Below are positions 53,341 through 64,000 of a stretch of 64,000 nucleotides of DNA, one piece after another. Position 1 is the first letter of the stretch; each line of letters opens with the position of its first letter. This stretch comes from Proales similis. Taxonomy: Eukaryota > Rotifera > Eurotatoria > Ploima > Proalidae. The translations under genes were made by a program, and so were the position numbers. The stretch spans positions 2,976,001-3,040,000 of the forward strand of contig JAGVRJ010000001.1 of the NCBI GenBank assembly GCA_019059635.1, given 5' to 3'. The notes beneath the pieces are model-generated. The model did no database searches and was not told where the DNA came from. It worked only from the letters and a program-made list of their open reading frames with translations.

Positions 53341-55611
53341 CCTTGCCTTTTAGACGACTGCAGCAGGAAGAGTGTACGCTTCTATTCTAAGTTGATTTTT
53401 GGAGACAAATTAAATGCGATTGAGTGCAATTTAGACTCGCAGGCCAGCTCAATTATCTAATCGCTCGTTGAATTGTTCATTTCCGAGAGCAATAGTTATG
53501 TGCTTTGCGAATACATGCTTTCTAGTGCGCTTCAGAGTGAATGTAAAGGCGGTAGCGGCGTTGCGATGGACTTATGCGGTCAGCCGCCGCCAGTCGATAT
53601 TATTTGGACGTGTGTGCACGCACGTTGGCGTTCAATGGTACGTGATTGAAGGCAAGCTTATAAAGGACGGCGGGGGAGGGAGGCATGGTCCGACCAATAG
53701 GCCATCTTCATGACGGCCAGAAAGCCGAGCCATAATCGACCCGTCCCAAGCAAGGTGCATAATTTAGTCCGAATTAACTCGTTTATTCTCATAGATTAGC
53801 ATAGTCATGCCTCTTTGATATTGCTAAGCAGTTCAATTTAGGGCTCATATGATTGAGATTGATGTGTGTGTGTGTCTGTGTGCTTTGTTCTTCTATCTTT
53901 AGTCACTTAACAGCTGGATTAGCTGCGCGAGCTGTTTGCGCAAGATAAACGAACAGCATAAAAATATTCTCTATCGACTAGTCTTGATTCAAGTTAAACA
54001 AGGCCCTATTTGACGCCCTATGTTTGAAGGCCTCATGGGACTGCCCGAAGAGAGACCGTGTTTACACGCATCTTTTGTTATTGCTATTTTTTTTCTTTTA
54101 ACTGTACTCTGCTCTTGAAAGACCGACGCTAGAAGCAGCTCTTTGCCAACGCAGATTAGCCTATTCGACTGAGTACAATAGAAGAAACAGAAAAGACGTG
54201 CCACTCGAATTTTGTTGTCATCTAATCTCATCGAGCGGTGGCGGTCTCACTAGATGAAATCTGAGCTTTGTCTTATTATTTTCTCTAATTTCCAACCTCT
54301 TCGGATGAACCGTCTTCTTATATGAACTGGTTGAGCTGGAATCCAGATTTAGACGCCATTGTGAGTCTCCACCCCAAAAGGGCGCATGCATGCTTGTGAG
54401 TGGCAAGAGCGAGTGTGCGCTCGCGCGCGGCCAGATGGGCTCTCAACCGCAATAATTTTGCCATTTTTATCGTTCTGGTTAATTCATGCATTTATTCACT
54501 CGCTGATTTGCTCATTTGGTTACTTTCGAATCTTTTCTGTCTTTAAAGTCATGTTAGCTTGGCCGACCGCATGCTTATTACAGAACTCTCAAGTATTTAC
54601 ATGGTATGAGAGCCGAGCGAATTATCTAGAATTTGATTTTGTCGCATTCATTCATGCTGCGGTTGTTTGCTAAGAGCGAGCAGTTCAGCACAAACAGAAC
54701 AGGCATTTTCTCTGCGGCCAGAATATACGCAGATTAAAACCCGACTGCCGCCAATTAACCGATTGAGAGCATTAAATCAGTACGTCAATCTTTTTGGCAG
54801 ACGACGAGCGCGCCTAATACAAATCTCGGCCAGAAGCCGACAGGGAAGCTTGTTCGGGCGGTGGAGGGGGGGGGGTAACAGAGAGAGAGAGAGATAAATA
54901 AGGCGCCCGATTTTCAATCTGGCCGCAGTTTATTAGAAAGATACTTCCTAACTGATGTGCGATGTATTATCAACGCACGAGCCTCTACACCGCTGAGAAC
55001 GCATTCGTAGGCAAAATCGATATTTCTTTCATTCTTAATCGAATTTGACTCCCCTCAGCAAGTTGACGTGGTTCACAAGTCACGAGAGCATGCAGAACTC
55101 ACAGATACGCAAATTGGCAGTCTCTGGCTGCATCTTGAGCTCGTCTGCAACATGTGAATAAATGCAACTGTCGATAATGCTTCGCCTCGGCAGATCTCAT
55201 CATTTTTCTCAGCATCTGTCTTGCAGGGTCGCATCTTCATATATACCATTGGCTCTTCCTTTTCCTCAAACTAATTTCATTCATTCGCCAACGGCTTCTA
55301 CTTGCATCATTGCAGAGGTGAAGCTAGCACTTTGCATAAAGCAGCGATCGTTTCGTCTGTTCAAATGCCTGAGCGCCGAGCTTCACTCAGTCCGAAATCA
55401 AATCTGATTCGAGCCTGGCTGAGGCATTGAATCGCTCTTACGAGCTCGTATACTCATAATAGCAGACCGAATGCAAATTCGAAGGCTTTCAATCTAATCA
55501 CGAGAGCATTCCACTCGGAGAGCACATTAGGCAGGCGATCAAATAGGGCCTCAGTCAAACCGCAATGCTCATTTACAAGTATCAACTCGTAATGTCATTT
55601 TAGATTAGAAG
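53341..55611. other. Intergenic region between divergent DOT1L and PITPNC1
   Basis: About 2.3 kb, no supported ORF. It contains short (TG)n and (GA)n tracts (53863-53880, 54880-54895) and a G-rich run near 54868. It must hold both promoters; no specific element could be assigned. Confidence 0.45.
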
Positions 55612-56689
55612 ATGCTTCTTGTTGAGTATCGCATATGTTTGCCGTTCAGCGTGGAAGAGGTAGGAAGCGTTCTATGTCATCATGGCATTCTTGCTTCTAA
55701 AAATGGCCTTAAAGTACAAACGAGCTCAGCTTTACATGATTGCTCGCCACTGCGATGAGCAGAGCGAGAAAGGCGAAGGGGTAGAACTGGTCAAGTACGA
55801 GGAGTGCGAGGATGCAGTGTTTGGCCGAGGCCACTACACCGAGAAGAGAATTCACCTGTACAAGTAAGTGAGCTCGTCGGAACCTGTCTGTTCTTCGTTG
55901 TGACCATTGCGTTTGTCCAACAGAAAACTGCCGTATTGGATCCAGTCGTTGCTGCCGGACATTTTCTATATCGAGGAGAAATCATGGAACTACTATCCGT
56001 ACACAAAAACTGAGTACACTGTAAGCGATTTGAAGACGAGCCGATTGAGACATGCTAATGATGTGGCGGTTTGAAAGTGCTCGTTCATTCCTAAATTTGA
56101 AATAATTGTCGAGACCCGGTACGAGAATAACAGTGGCAACAATGAAAATGTGAGCCATTCGCATTAGCTGCAAGAGAAACGAAAAATCGATAATTAGGCA
56201 AATTCTGAAGGCGCACAATCTACAAGGCGAAGAGCTAGCATCCAGAACAGTTGACTGCATTGACATTGCAAATGACCCTCTTCCCCCGGCCAAGTATCGT
56301 GAGAGTGAGGACCCGTCGAAAGTGACCGCTCGGAAACCTCAGCCGCCGAGGGGTCCACTTGCCAAGAACTGGCTCACAACTGCATCGAACGACAGAACCC
56401 ATCCGATCATGTGCGCCTACAAAGTAGTGAGGACCAAGTTTGAAGTCTGGGGCTTTCAGACCAAAGTAGAAGGCTGGACACAAAGGGTAGGCAAAAAGCT
56501 CAGCTCTAGCTGTTCTACTTGTTTCGCATTATTCGGACTGTCTATTAGGCAATCAGAGAAATCCTGTTGCTCGCGCATCGTCAGGCTTTCTCTTGGACTG
56601 ACGAATGGTTCGACAAGACTTACGACGAAATTGTCAAATACGAAATGGACACGTATGCCCAGACCAATGAAAAAGTACTTCAGGATTGA
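55612..56689 (+). CDS. PITPNC1: Class II phosphatidylinositol transfer protein (RdgB-beta type)
   Basis: Six exons: 55612-55659, 55715-55863, 55924-56020, 56078-56149, 56211-56486, 56549-56689, giving 260 residues. MLLVEYRICLPFSVEEYKRA, EGVELVKYEEC, HYTEKRIHLYKKLPYWIQSL, TEYTCSFIPKFEIIVETRYE, YRESEDPSK and HPIMCAYKVVRTKFEVWGFQ follow the PITP fold. They are closest to PITPNC1/RdgB-beta (TEYTCSFLPKFSIHIETKYE, KFEVWGLQT). It moves phosphatidylinositol and phosphatidic acid between membranes in the cytosol. The exon 4-exon 5 join is the one needing care: the acceptor at 56210|56211 (TTCTGAAG|GCG) keeps the frame, whereas the nearer AG at 56197 does not. The protein lacks the C-terminal 14-3-3-binding extension of vertebrate PITPNC1. 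Confidence 0.9.
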
Positions 56690-56776
56690 ACCGATTGCTG
56701 CAAATTGAGCCTGATCCAGAAAAACAGAAAACATTTTAATTTCCGATATCCGATCGCTGTTCCCATTCTTGCTGAT

Positions 56777-56797
56777 GTTGTTGTTGTTGTTGTTGTT
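56777..56797. repeat. (GTT)7 trinucleotide repeat
   Basis: Seven GTT units just downstream of the PITPNC1 stop codon, in the 3' region shared with the next convergent gene. Confidence 0.9.
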
Positions 56798-56938
56798 CAT
56801 ATTTGGAATTTTGTTTTAATTTTTTATATTTATTGCCGTTTTAAATATTGTGAAATCAATACAAGCAAACAGTAAAGTGTCTGAATGAAGACTCTGACTG
56901 GAGTTGAAGCGAGTGCAGCTCCGAGTGATGATTGCGCT

Positions 56939-57309
56939 TCAAATCATGAACTGAGCCGAGATCTGCATTAAGGAAATAAGCAACAAGGAGAAAGAAGCTC
57001 GGACTAGAGAAAGCCACTCACGCCGCGCAGTTTGTTTAGAATGATGTAGAAAGGCACCACTATGAGTATGATGCCGATCAGAATGAGAATGCTGATGAGA
57101 ATCAAAAAGATGAACATCACGAGGTTTGATATGTAGTACCGATTTAGCCTAAACAGCAGCAGCAGCCAGAGCGTGAATAAGAGCTCAAAGTAGAAAACTG
57201 TCAATCTGTGCGAATTGAATGGCTCGGCTTACGTTCGAAGAAATTTGTTGTCGGAATCGCCGGAGCCGAAGAGGCCGCCGTGATGGTTGGCAAAAGAGAA
57301 TTGGCTCAT
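56939..57309 (-). CDS. Small single-pass membrane protein (75 residues)
   Basis: Three exons inferred: 57309-57233, 57148-57022, 56962-56939. Residues 1-25 are hydrophilic (MSQFSFANHHGGLFGSGDSD). They are followed by LNRYYISNLVMFIFLILISI and LILIGIILIVVPFYIIL, one long or two short hydrophobic segments, then a basic end NKLRG and a C-terminal ISAQFMI. All splice sites are GT-AG, and the frame is kept through both introns. If exon 3 is not used, the frame reads on five residues to a stop (VSGFL). I do not recognise the family. It is convergent with PITPNC1. Conserved orthologs would settle it. Confidence 0.55.
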
Positions 57310-60300
57310 TTTCAAATTGTCGAAGGTCAGTCTTGTTCAAGCTCTTGCACTGAGACCATTGCTCGACTATTCGAGGCCAGACAAGATAGCATAAATAGAG
57401 CAGCACACAGAATAATGCTGCCAAGCCAGATTGAAAACAGAGTTTAAAAAGACATGAGGCAAACGAGTGCCTTGCCCATTTTTGCTAATTTGGGTTTCAA
57501 ATTCCTTGCTGGGTCATTCTGAAGGTTACAGCCGAATGCAGGGACCAGAGAAAAAAGTCTCTCGAGGGCGGAGGCGTTGTCATGGAATAATTTTTTTTTT
57601 TATTTTGCGTCGATTTTATTTATTATTATGATTAATTATAAACTCTAGTTGTCGTCGTCGTCGTCATCTCTTTCCTGCCTTCTTTCTCGGTGCACACTCT
57701 CTTCTTTCTCATTCACCTGTGTACGTCTGTGTGTGTGTGTGTGTGCGTTTGTCATGAGATGCATTCGCTTTTATTTCTTCTATAAATTGCACAATCAGAG
57801 CACAAGATACGGTGTTTTTATTTGCAATAATTCATATTTCTATTCATCGCTTCCCATCAGCTTGCTTTTTTTTTTAAATCATTCAAGAACATTATTATAT
57901 AATTTATTAATTTTTCTTCTTTTTCATTTTTATTTCGTGTCATAGTTGAGTGGATTAGAATACAAGCAGGAAAGAAGAAATTGAAAACATTTCTGCATCC
58001 ACGCTCATTTGAGCATTGATTTCTATTATTTATATTTCTCAATCCATATGGGCACGATCGATGAGCAAGCAGGCAGTTCAGCTTGTTGAAACCGCTTCAT
58101 AATTAATGCATGCCAAGTCCAGAGGAAGCGAGTAAAATAAGTGAAACAAAAATGGGTGAATCGGGTTAGTGAGCGGAGTATGAGAGTAAGAGAATGAAAC
58201 AGAGAGAGAGAGAGAGAAGGGAGGAAAAGGGAAAAGAGAAGAAGCGAGCCGACCCGCCCGCGCTCGAACGGTTGATAATCATAATTATCATTCTTGAAAT
58301 TATGTTCATCCCATCGCCACTACGGCTTTTGATCATCACCAGCGCCACCATCATCATCATCATCTTCATCAACAAATGAATATAAACGTCCCGTTTTGCG
58401 GCGCTCATTTGCAACCGATTTGAGTCGATCAACTCGGCGCATAATTGAGCAAAGTGGCGCGTAGCAGCGGCAGACGCATATTCTCTCAATATTTCAATTA
58501 ATGCACCTTATTCCATGCGTCCATCAAAGCATGCATCGATCAAGCTTAGATACAAACAGACATACAGCTGCTTTAATCAATATTAACACCTTCTTATTCA
58601 ACTGTTCGCTTCATGCTCCATCTGCCATATTAAATTATTTGTTTGAGAACAAGAAAAATAAAAATCATTTCATTTTTCTTTATTAATGACAAGGCGATTT
58701 TTATGCTAATTTCAAACATGTCGATGATGGCGATGATAATATTTATGTTGAAAGTGAGTTAAATCATAATGGTTACAGTCAGGCGTGCGACGGATGCATG
58801 TGTCTATCCGAAAATATTTCAAAATCCACACTAAAGAGGAAGAGAGCGCGAAACAGATCAAGAGAGTGAAGCCGATTGTGCAAAACTACTTGTCGACTCG
58901 AATCAAATCGCAAGGTTAAACTCAATTTCAGATTGCACCTTTCATTAATTTTCTCTCTCTCTCTCTCCTGTCTCTCTGCTTTATCATCTCGTTTCCCTTT
59001 CTCTATTCCCAATTTCGGCACCTAAACTTTCTGCTCGCATAATTCGCTCGCTAGCCATCGTCTCTTTTGCTTTTGTTTTGTTTTGTTGTTGGTTGCAAAG
59101 TTTTTTTTTCGTTATTTATTATGATAATTCTCAGATGCATAACACACTAAATTTCCAAGTATTTAACCCTATTCTTTTTGCCTCTCATCTCTACACTCGC
59201 GCTTATGCTTCTCACTTCTGCCTCCTCGTCTTCTCCTTTTTATTCTTTTTTTTTTGCGCTCACTCTCTCTCTCTCTTGCTCGTTTTTGTTTTTTTCTTGT
59301 TCTTGTTGTTGTTTTTTATTTGTGCATATCCTCTCTTTGCGACAAAATTTTTTTTTCTCTTGCTTGACAGACTCTACTACTTGAACCACATAATAGAAAG
59401 GAGAAAAAATTTTCAAAAAAAAAAGAATTCAAATTGAATAGTCAACAAACAGTTTTACACAAATTGAGTAAAAGTGCCTAAAGGGATTCATCATCCATGA
59501 CGCTGTCAATTGGCTTGAACTTGTAGACACGCGTCCACCTTCTTATCGCCAGCTAATTAGGCGCTTTCAAGCAAATAAAAAACGCACTCTCTCCTCACTA
59601 TTCGTGGGCCTACTCAGTCTCTTCGAAGCGAATTTCAAGCATTTTTGAGTAATGGCGTGATTTAGCTTCTTGCCAGTCGATTATGGTCCCAAGATAACCG
59701 AATAGACAGGCACAGAGATTTTCTATTTTTGTTTTAATTTTTTTTTCTTTTTTTTTTTGTTTCCGCCTCCAGGTCGGTTCTTGGTGTTGGATCCGAGCTG
59801 GACTCGAGCACTCGGTGGGCACGTGTGCACCTTTACGATTGTGCGTAACTGTGTGCCGAGAAATGCTTATTTATTTGGTGAGCCGGGTTAATTATTGTAG
59901 CTTAGTCTAGTTTGGCCATTGGAGAATAGGGGCGCCTTGCGCCCACTTAAACGCCGTGTCCTAGTTGAATAGATATGCATCTGGAGCAGCGCAGTGTCAT
60001 CGGCCCCAAACCCCCCATAAGCTAGTGCGGCGGATTTAGCCGACTCTCATCGCCGCCGCCGCTGCCGCAGTCATGCTTGTCATAATAAATGCGCGCACGG
60101 CGTCTTATTAGCATTATTTATGCGAACGAGCAGTAGTACTATGAAGTAGGGTGGCCTGCCAGTACGGGCTGCGTGCCGGCATGTTTATGCGAGAGCGACC
60201 GATCGAGCCGAATGACCGAATTTGTCGTGGTCACTCTGAATTGAGTGAGAGGGCCGCAACGAAAGTGGCGTGCGCATCCATTCGTCAACGAGAAATACCT

Positions 60301-60691
60301 TCGGCTGACAGCGTTTATCATTCGTGCGCCCTAATTTCGACGCCCGTGCTCTCGTAGTTCGTTCGTAGGCGAAAGGCATTCGTTCGATTTGCGATTGCTT
60401 TCTGCTCATTCTATTCACCTCTCTCTCTCCTACACACACGTTCATTTTGAGTTCAATGCACTCCATTACAATCGGCGCGGCTGTAGTTATCTTCAGACCA
60501 TTAATGAATTGACTTGATGCTTTTAGAGGCGTTTCTACCGATCAACAAGGCAAGGCCGAAGCGCAAACCACACAACCAGAAGCGAGAATAAATGAGAGCA
60601 CGAAGACGTCGGCACTCGTGACTCCCATCCCAAACTACGCGCTATTCGTTGCCCTCAACCTTCACACAGTTAGAATTAAAAGCAAATCAGC
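57310..60691. other. 3.4-kb intergenic region without a supported gene
   Basis: AT-rich with (GT)n near 57727-57745, several (GA)n and T-rich tracts, and TTATGC words. No coding potential was recognised. The last part (about 60540-60691) is the 5'UTR or promoter of the downstream gene. ORFs here (up to 119 codons) run through low-complexity T-rich sequence. Confidence 0.45.
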
Positions 60692-62374
60692 ATGTTTGAG
60701 ACGAGCAACGGCGAAATCCGACATCACCATCACGGAGCTCACTCGCCGGCCTCAGCCAACGGTGTCATGCTCATGGGCGCTCACAATGCACACGAGAGTC
60801 CGTTCTCGCCCTTCTACTACCGCAAGAGTCTGATCGAGCTTCCCAATGAGCAGACGTGCCATATGCAGTATCAGCAAGCCAGCGGCCATTTCATAAACGG
60901 TGCAAGCGACGAGCAGTACATGTCTGTTGAGATGAGTTCCACGCCGACAATTGTAAGGGCTTCGGAGTCGCCGAGCAACGACGCACCGTCAGCAAGATTC
61001 AAGAGATTCAAGTTCAAAAGGCGCCTGAACAGCGAGCTCAACTTGCACAAGACTCACCTGGCAGATAAATTCCGAAGGCTGAAGCGTCGAATCAGCAGGC
61101 AGCTGCGTCAAGTGCTTAAGCTAAAGCATGGCCGTAAAAGCATTAACTACGAACGTTTGACAAACGAGCCACAGGAGCCCGAGCCGCAGCAACAAGCACA
61201 TCAGCAGTTGGAACAGAGTTGGAGCTGCAGTCCAGAGCCGCTTCAGGAATTTACCACTTCATCTTTGTACGAAGTTAGATCGAGTGTCTTCAGTCCACAG
61301 GCGTACACGCAGATGTCAGGCACTCAGTCGCCAGTCGAGTTCAATGCGCATTCTATTTACGAGATTCAAAGCGTTTCCTACGAGCAGTGTCAGCGATACG
61401 TGACGCCCGCAGTTGCTTGCTGCCCGCTCGACGATGAGACAATGCTTGACGAAGATAGCGAAGGCGTGCGACAAGACCTTCTCAAGATGTCTTATGATAA
61501 ATTCAAGCAGTCACGTCAAAACGAAAAGCTCTTGCAACAGACCGTTCTGATTCGCAACGCGATCAAATCGTGGCAGTACGAATCGAGTCGAGTTACAGCC
61601 GAGCAGAGCGAACTCGAACGCGCTCAGTTCAGATACGCTAGCAGTATTAGCGAAGCTGAAGCGGCCACGCCCACTCCATGCTCGACTGGCTATGACAACT
61701 TTGACGAGATTCTTGTGCAGAACGAGTACATGGCCAGTCCGAATATGCCAGGCATGGTTGAAGATAATGCCGAGTCTGTAGTCAGTCTAAAGAGGAGCGC
61801 ACGTCACCTATATGACGACGATGACGAGAGCGATGGCCACGTTGAAGCAGATAGCGCCGTCGGAGAAGAAGTCGATGACGGGGCCGACGACTACGAGGAC
61901 GATGATGATGATGATGATGACGACGATGAAGAAGAAGAAGAAGAGGAAGACGACGACGAAGAGCAGGACGAGCAAGATGGAGACGTCGAAGGCTTCGAGA
62001 ATTTAAATCAAGACGGAGTTGAAGAAGAGCGAGTTGTGCGATGGATCTGCCGACCCGAGACGACCGGTCGCAACGAGGAGAATAAAGAAAATTGTGACAT
62101 GAACGAGTTCAAGGCTGCGTATTGTGAACGCTCAATTGAGCTATCTTACGAGTTTACGCGCAGCATTGATGCATTTGGTGCTGCTGCCGCCGCCGCAGAG
62201 GCAGGTTTCATGAAACACGTTGAAGTAACAGTGAGCAGCAACGAGCAGCAGCTCGTCTCGCCAGCCAACGAGCAAACGGCAATCTCAAGCGCTTTCATAG
62301 GCGCTCATGGTGACACCAAAGGCCTTGACGAGGCGCACGCGCTCAACATAAACGAGGCGCTGCTGCTCGACTAG
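60692..62374 (+). CDS. Unrecognised 560-residue protein with basic helix and acidic run
   Basis: Single exon, ATG at 60692. The N-terminus is His-rich (RHHHHGAH). A basic, helix-forming segment follows (about 100-155: RFKRFKFKRRLNSEL, then LHKTHLADKFRRLKRRISRQ, LRQVLKLKHG). A long Gln/Ser/Glu-rich region follows, with repeated short motifs (SLYEVRSS, SIYEIQS). An uninterrupted Asp/Glu run (nt 61896-61965) of about two dozen residues ends in EEQDEQDGDVEG. No known domain was recognised. Alternating basic and acidic segments suggest a disordered nuclear or scaffold protein; this is inference. Long unbroken coding length with no stop in 1.7 kb and repeated SxYEV motifs support a real gene. Confidence 0.65.
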   Translation: MFETSNGEIRHHHHGAHSPASANGVMLMGAHNAHESPFSPFYYRKSLIELPNEQTCHMQYQQASGHFINGASDEQYMSVEMSSTPTIVRASESPSNDAPSARFKRFKFKRRLNSELNLHKTHLADKFRRLKRRISRQLRQVLKLKHGRKSINYERLTNEPQEPEPQQQAHQQLEQSWSCSPEPLQEFTTSSLYEVRSSVFSPQAYTQMSGTQSPVEFNAHSIYEIQSVSYEQCQRYVTPAVACCPLDDETMLDEDSEGVRQDLLKMSYDKFKQSRQNEKLLQQTVLIRNAIKSWQYESSRVTAEQSELERAQFRYASSISEAEAATPTPCSTGYDNFDEILVQNEYMASPNMPGMVEDNAESVVSLKRSARHLYDDDDESDGHVEADSAVGEEVDDGADDYEDDDDDDDDDDEEEEEEEDDDEEQDEQDGDVEGFENLNQDGVEEERVVRWICRPETTGRNEENKENCDMNEFKAAYCERSIELSYEFTRSIDAFGAAAAAAEAGFMKHVEVTVSSNEQQLVSPANEQTAISSAFIGAHGDTKGLDEAHALNINEALLLD

Positions 62375-64000
62375 ACCGGCACCAGACACTGTCTGAATCC
62401 ACTCCATGGCACACTATAAATTAAAAGAAATGCATCGTGTTGTATAGAAACTTGAACACTAATGTACATTGCGCGGTCCACTGGCCTCGAGTGTAAATAA
62501 TTCGAATCGCAAGCAACTGGTCGTACCGATGCTGCTCTCTTCGCAAATGGCCTGTTTGATAAGCAAGACTCTATGTACTGCACATATCTCACTCCTTCTC
62601 GCTTCCCATCTCACTCTCTCTCTCTCTCAATTCTACCTAACTCACTCTCTGTGTACATGGACTCCGACCGCATCGTTGATCCAATTTTTAGTTTTTCTTC
62701 TCTAAGTATCGATTATACTTACATACGCTGTTGATGTTTTTCTCCGAGCGATTCAGAGCGTTCGCCTCGCGTCTTGGCTAAAACGCAGACGCCCAAGCCA
62801 AATCCAGCGCCGTTAATGAATGAATGAGCTGGCTGGCGTCTTTCGTCTTCTCTTAACTCGGAACAAACAAGACAGCAGAGGAAACAAGCGCGTTCAGTTG
62901 TGACCTTCTTTTACTCTTGTGGATGGTCGCTGCTCTCTTGCATCTCGATCAATCAATCAATCAGCCCTTCTAACTTATTTATACACACTTTTGTTTTTGG
63001 TAATTTCTAAGTTATTTTCAAAGATTGTATTCAACAAAAACTTTTACCAAAACTCATCAAATCACTCACTAACTCTTACTAACCAAGACGAAAACTCAGA
63101 CATTCAGACGCACTCAAGCTTCATCGCTTGCTTCATTCAATTTTGTTGAAGAATAATAACTCGCAACGGTCTGAATTGAGTTCTAATCCTTTAATAAGCT
63201 CGAACGCTTCACAGCTATTTATTGTTTCTCTTTATATTCTAACTACATATGAAATGAGTTTTCAACAAACGCAAAAGCTAAAAATAAAAAAGCGCAAAGA
63301 AAGTTAAAATCTACTTGCACAACTTGCTGTCTCTTTCGTTTATTGCTCGACAGGCGAACGTTTGTTTTTCTTTCATTTCAAACGCAACCCGTACAGTGAA
63401 ATGTGAGCTTAACAGCTTTAAGCACGGGTATTAGCGCTCATTGTAGGCGCAGAACATTAAGTGCCTCGACGGTTTAAATTTGTGTAGAAATGGATTAGAG
63501 GGAATTTGCTTTATTGGGTAGAAACGAGCATTCATGTCGGTCAGTGACATGTTCAAGAATCGGCTCATGCCTGGCTCGAGGCCGACAAGCGCTCAGCGAA
63601 CAAGTGATTCAAGGTGAAGCAAGATTAATTCAAAGATAAAATTCAAATCAAACTGTCCGAAACAAAATGAGGAAAATAAACAAGAATAAACGAATCGAGA
63701 GTAATTGAATTGAAGCATAAAGTTGCCTCAAGCGATTTCATTGAGCCTGAGCTTTGGCTTATTCTGGGCGTCGTTGATTTTTGTAAAATAAGCCGAAATT
63801 GCGCGACAATGTCGACAATCAGGATGCAATCTCACAAACTTGAGTAAGGCTTTTCTGTTCTCTAGGTGTCTGCACTTGTTCACTGTATTGGCCAAGGTCG
63901 ATTCAGAGTCGCAACTATCCGTGTGCGTTGGACGGTAAGGTACGACGGACGGAACAGGACACCATTGTGCGGCGCCAATAGTCGGCTCTATATGAATGAG
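62375..64000. other. 3' flank and terminal intergenic region
   Basis: About 1.6 kb with no supported ORF. The first part is the 3'UTR of the preceding gene. CT-rich runs occur near 62610-62630. No tRNA or further gene was seen. Confidence 0.45.

Noticed and set aside
56150-56210. Apparent frameshift or GA-AG intron in PITPNC1
   Set aside because: Using the nearest AG (56197) breaks the frame, but the acceptor at 56210 gives a standard GT-AG phase-0 intron and conserved protein.

Overview
The window is eukaryotic nuclear DNA from a small-genome animal. Nearly all introns are GT-AG and most are only about 45-90 nt; AATAAA signals follow many stop codons, and the genes are clearly metazoan (Notch-ligand-type protein, BCL11 zinc-finger protein, DOT1L, MTA). 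A CD225/dispanin protein, a BBS-type chaperonin, GMP reductase and a bacterial-type 3-hydroxybutyrate dehydrogenase together hint at a spiralian-like protostome rather than an insect or nematode. That placement is inference and weak.

Layout. 0-9 kb is gene-dense: MTA (-), MRPS25 (+), a BBS/MKKS chaperonin-like gene (-), GMPR (+), SH3BP5-like (+). 9-18 kb is a tandem array of three intronless receptors with a large ectodomain and 7 TM helices (all -), plus two decayed copies between the second and third. 18.3-21.3 kb is a head-to-tail triplet of zeta-class GST/maleylacetoacetate isomerase genes (-). 22-28.5 kb holds an intronless orphan GPCR (+), SF3B6 (-) divergent from BRMS1/BRMS1L (+), an unrecognised Ser-rich protein (+) and a CD225 protein (+). 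28.5-32 kb is gene-free and lies upstream of a Delta-like gene (+, 32.0-33.7 kb). Then come an intronless 3-hydroxybutyrate dehydrogenase (-), RPB11 (-) and a BCL11-type gene (-). 40.2-50.6 kb is a 10-kb stretch where no gene could be supported. DOT1L (-, nine exons), a PITPNC1/RdgB-beta gene (+), a 75-residue membrane protein (-) and a 560-residue unknown protein with an acidic run (+) complete the window.

Four genes (MTA, BRMS1, BCL11, DOT1L) are chromatin or transcription cofactors. The receptor and GST arrays are the actively evolving parts. The receptor array looks homogenised by gene conversion in its TM core while the ectodomains diverge. The GST array shows active-site divergence. The Delta-like gene keeps the MNNL domain and EGF repeats but lacks most of the DSL domain normally needed for Notch binding.

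Exon boundaries were assembled by hand from splice consensus, reading frame and recalled family sequences; none has transcript support. Percentages and motif counts are by eye.
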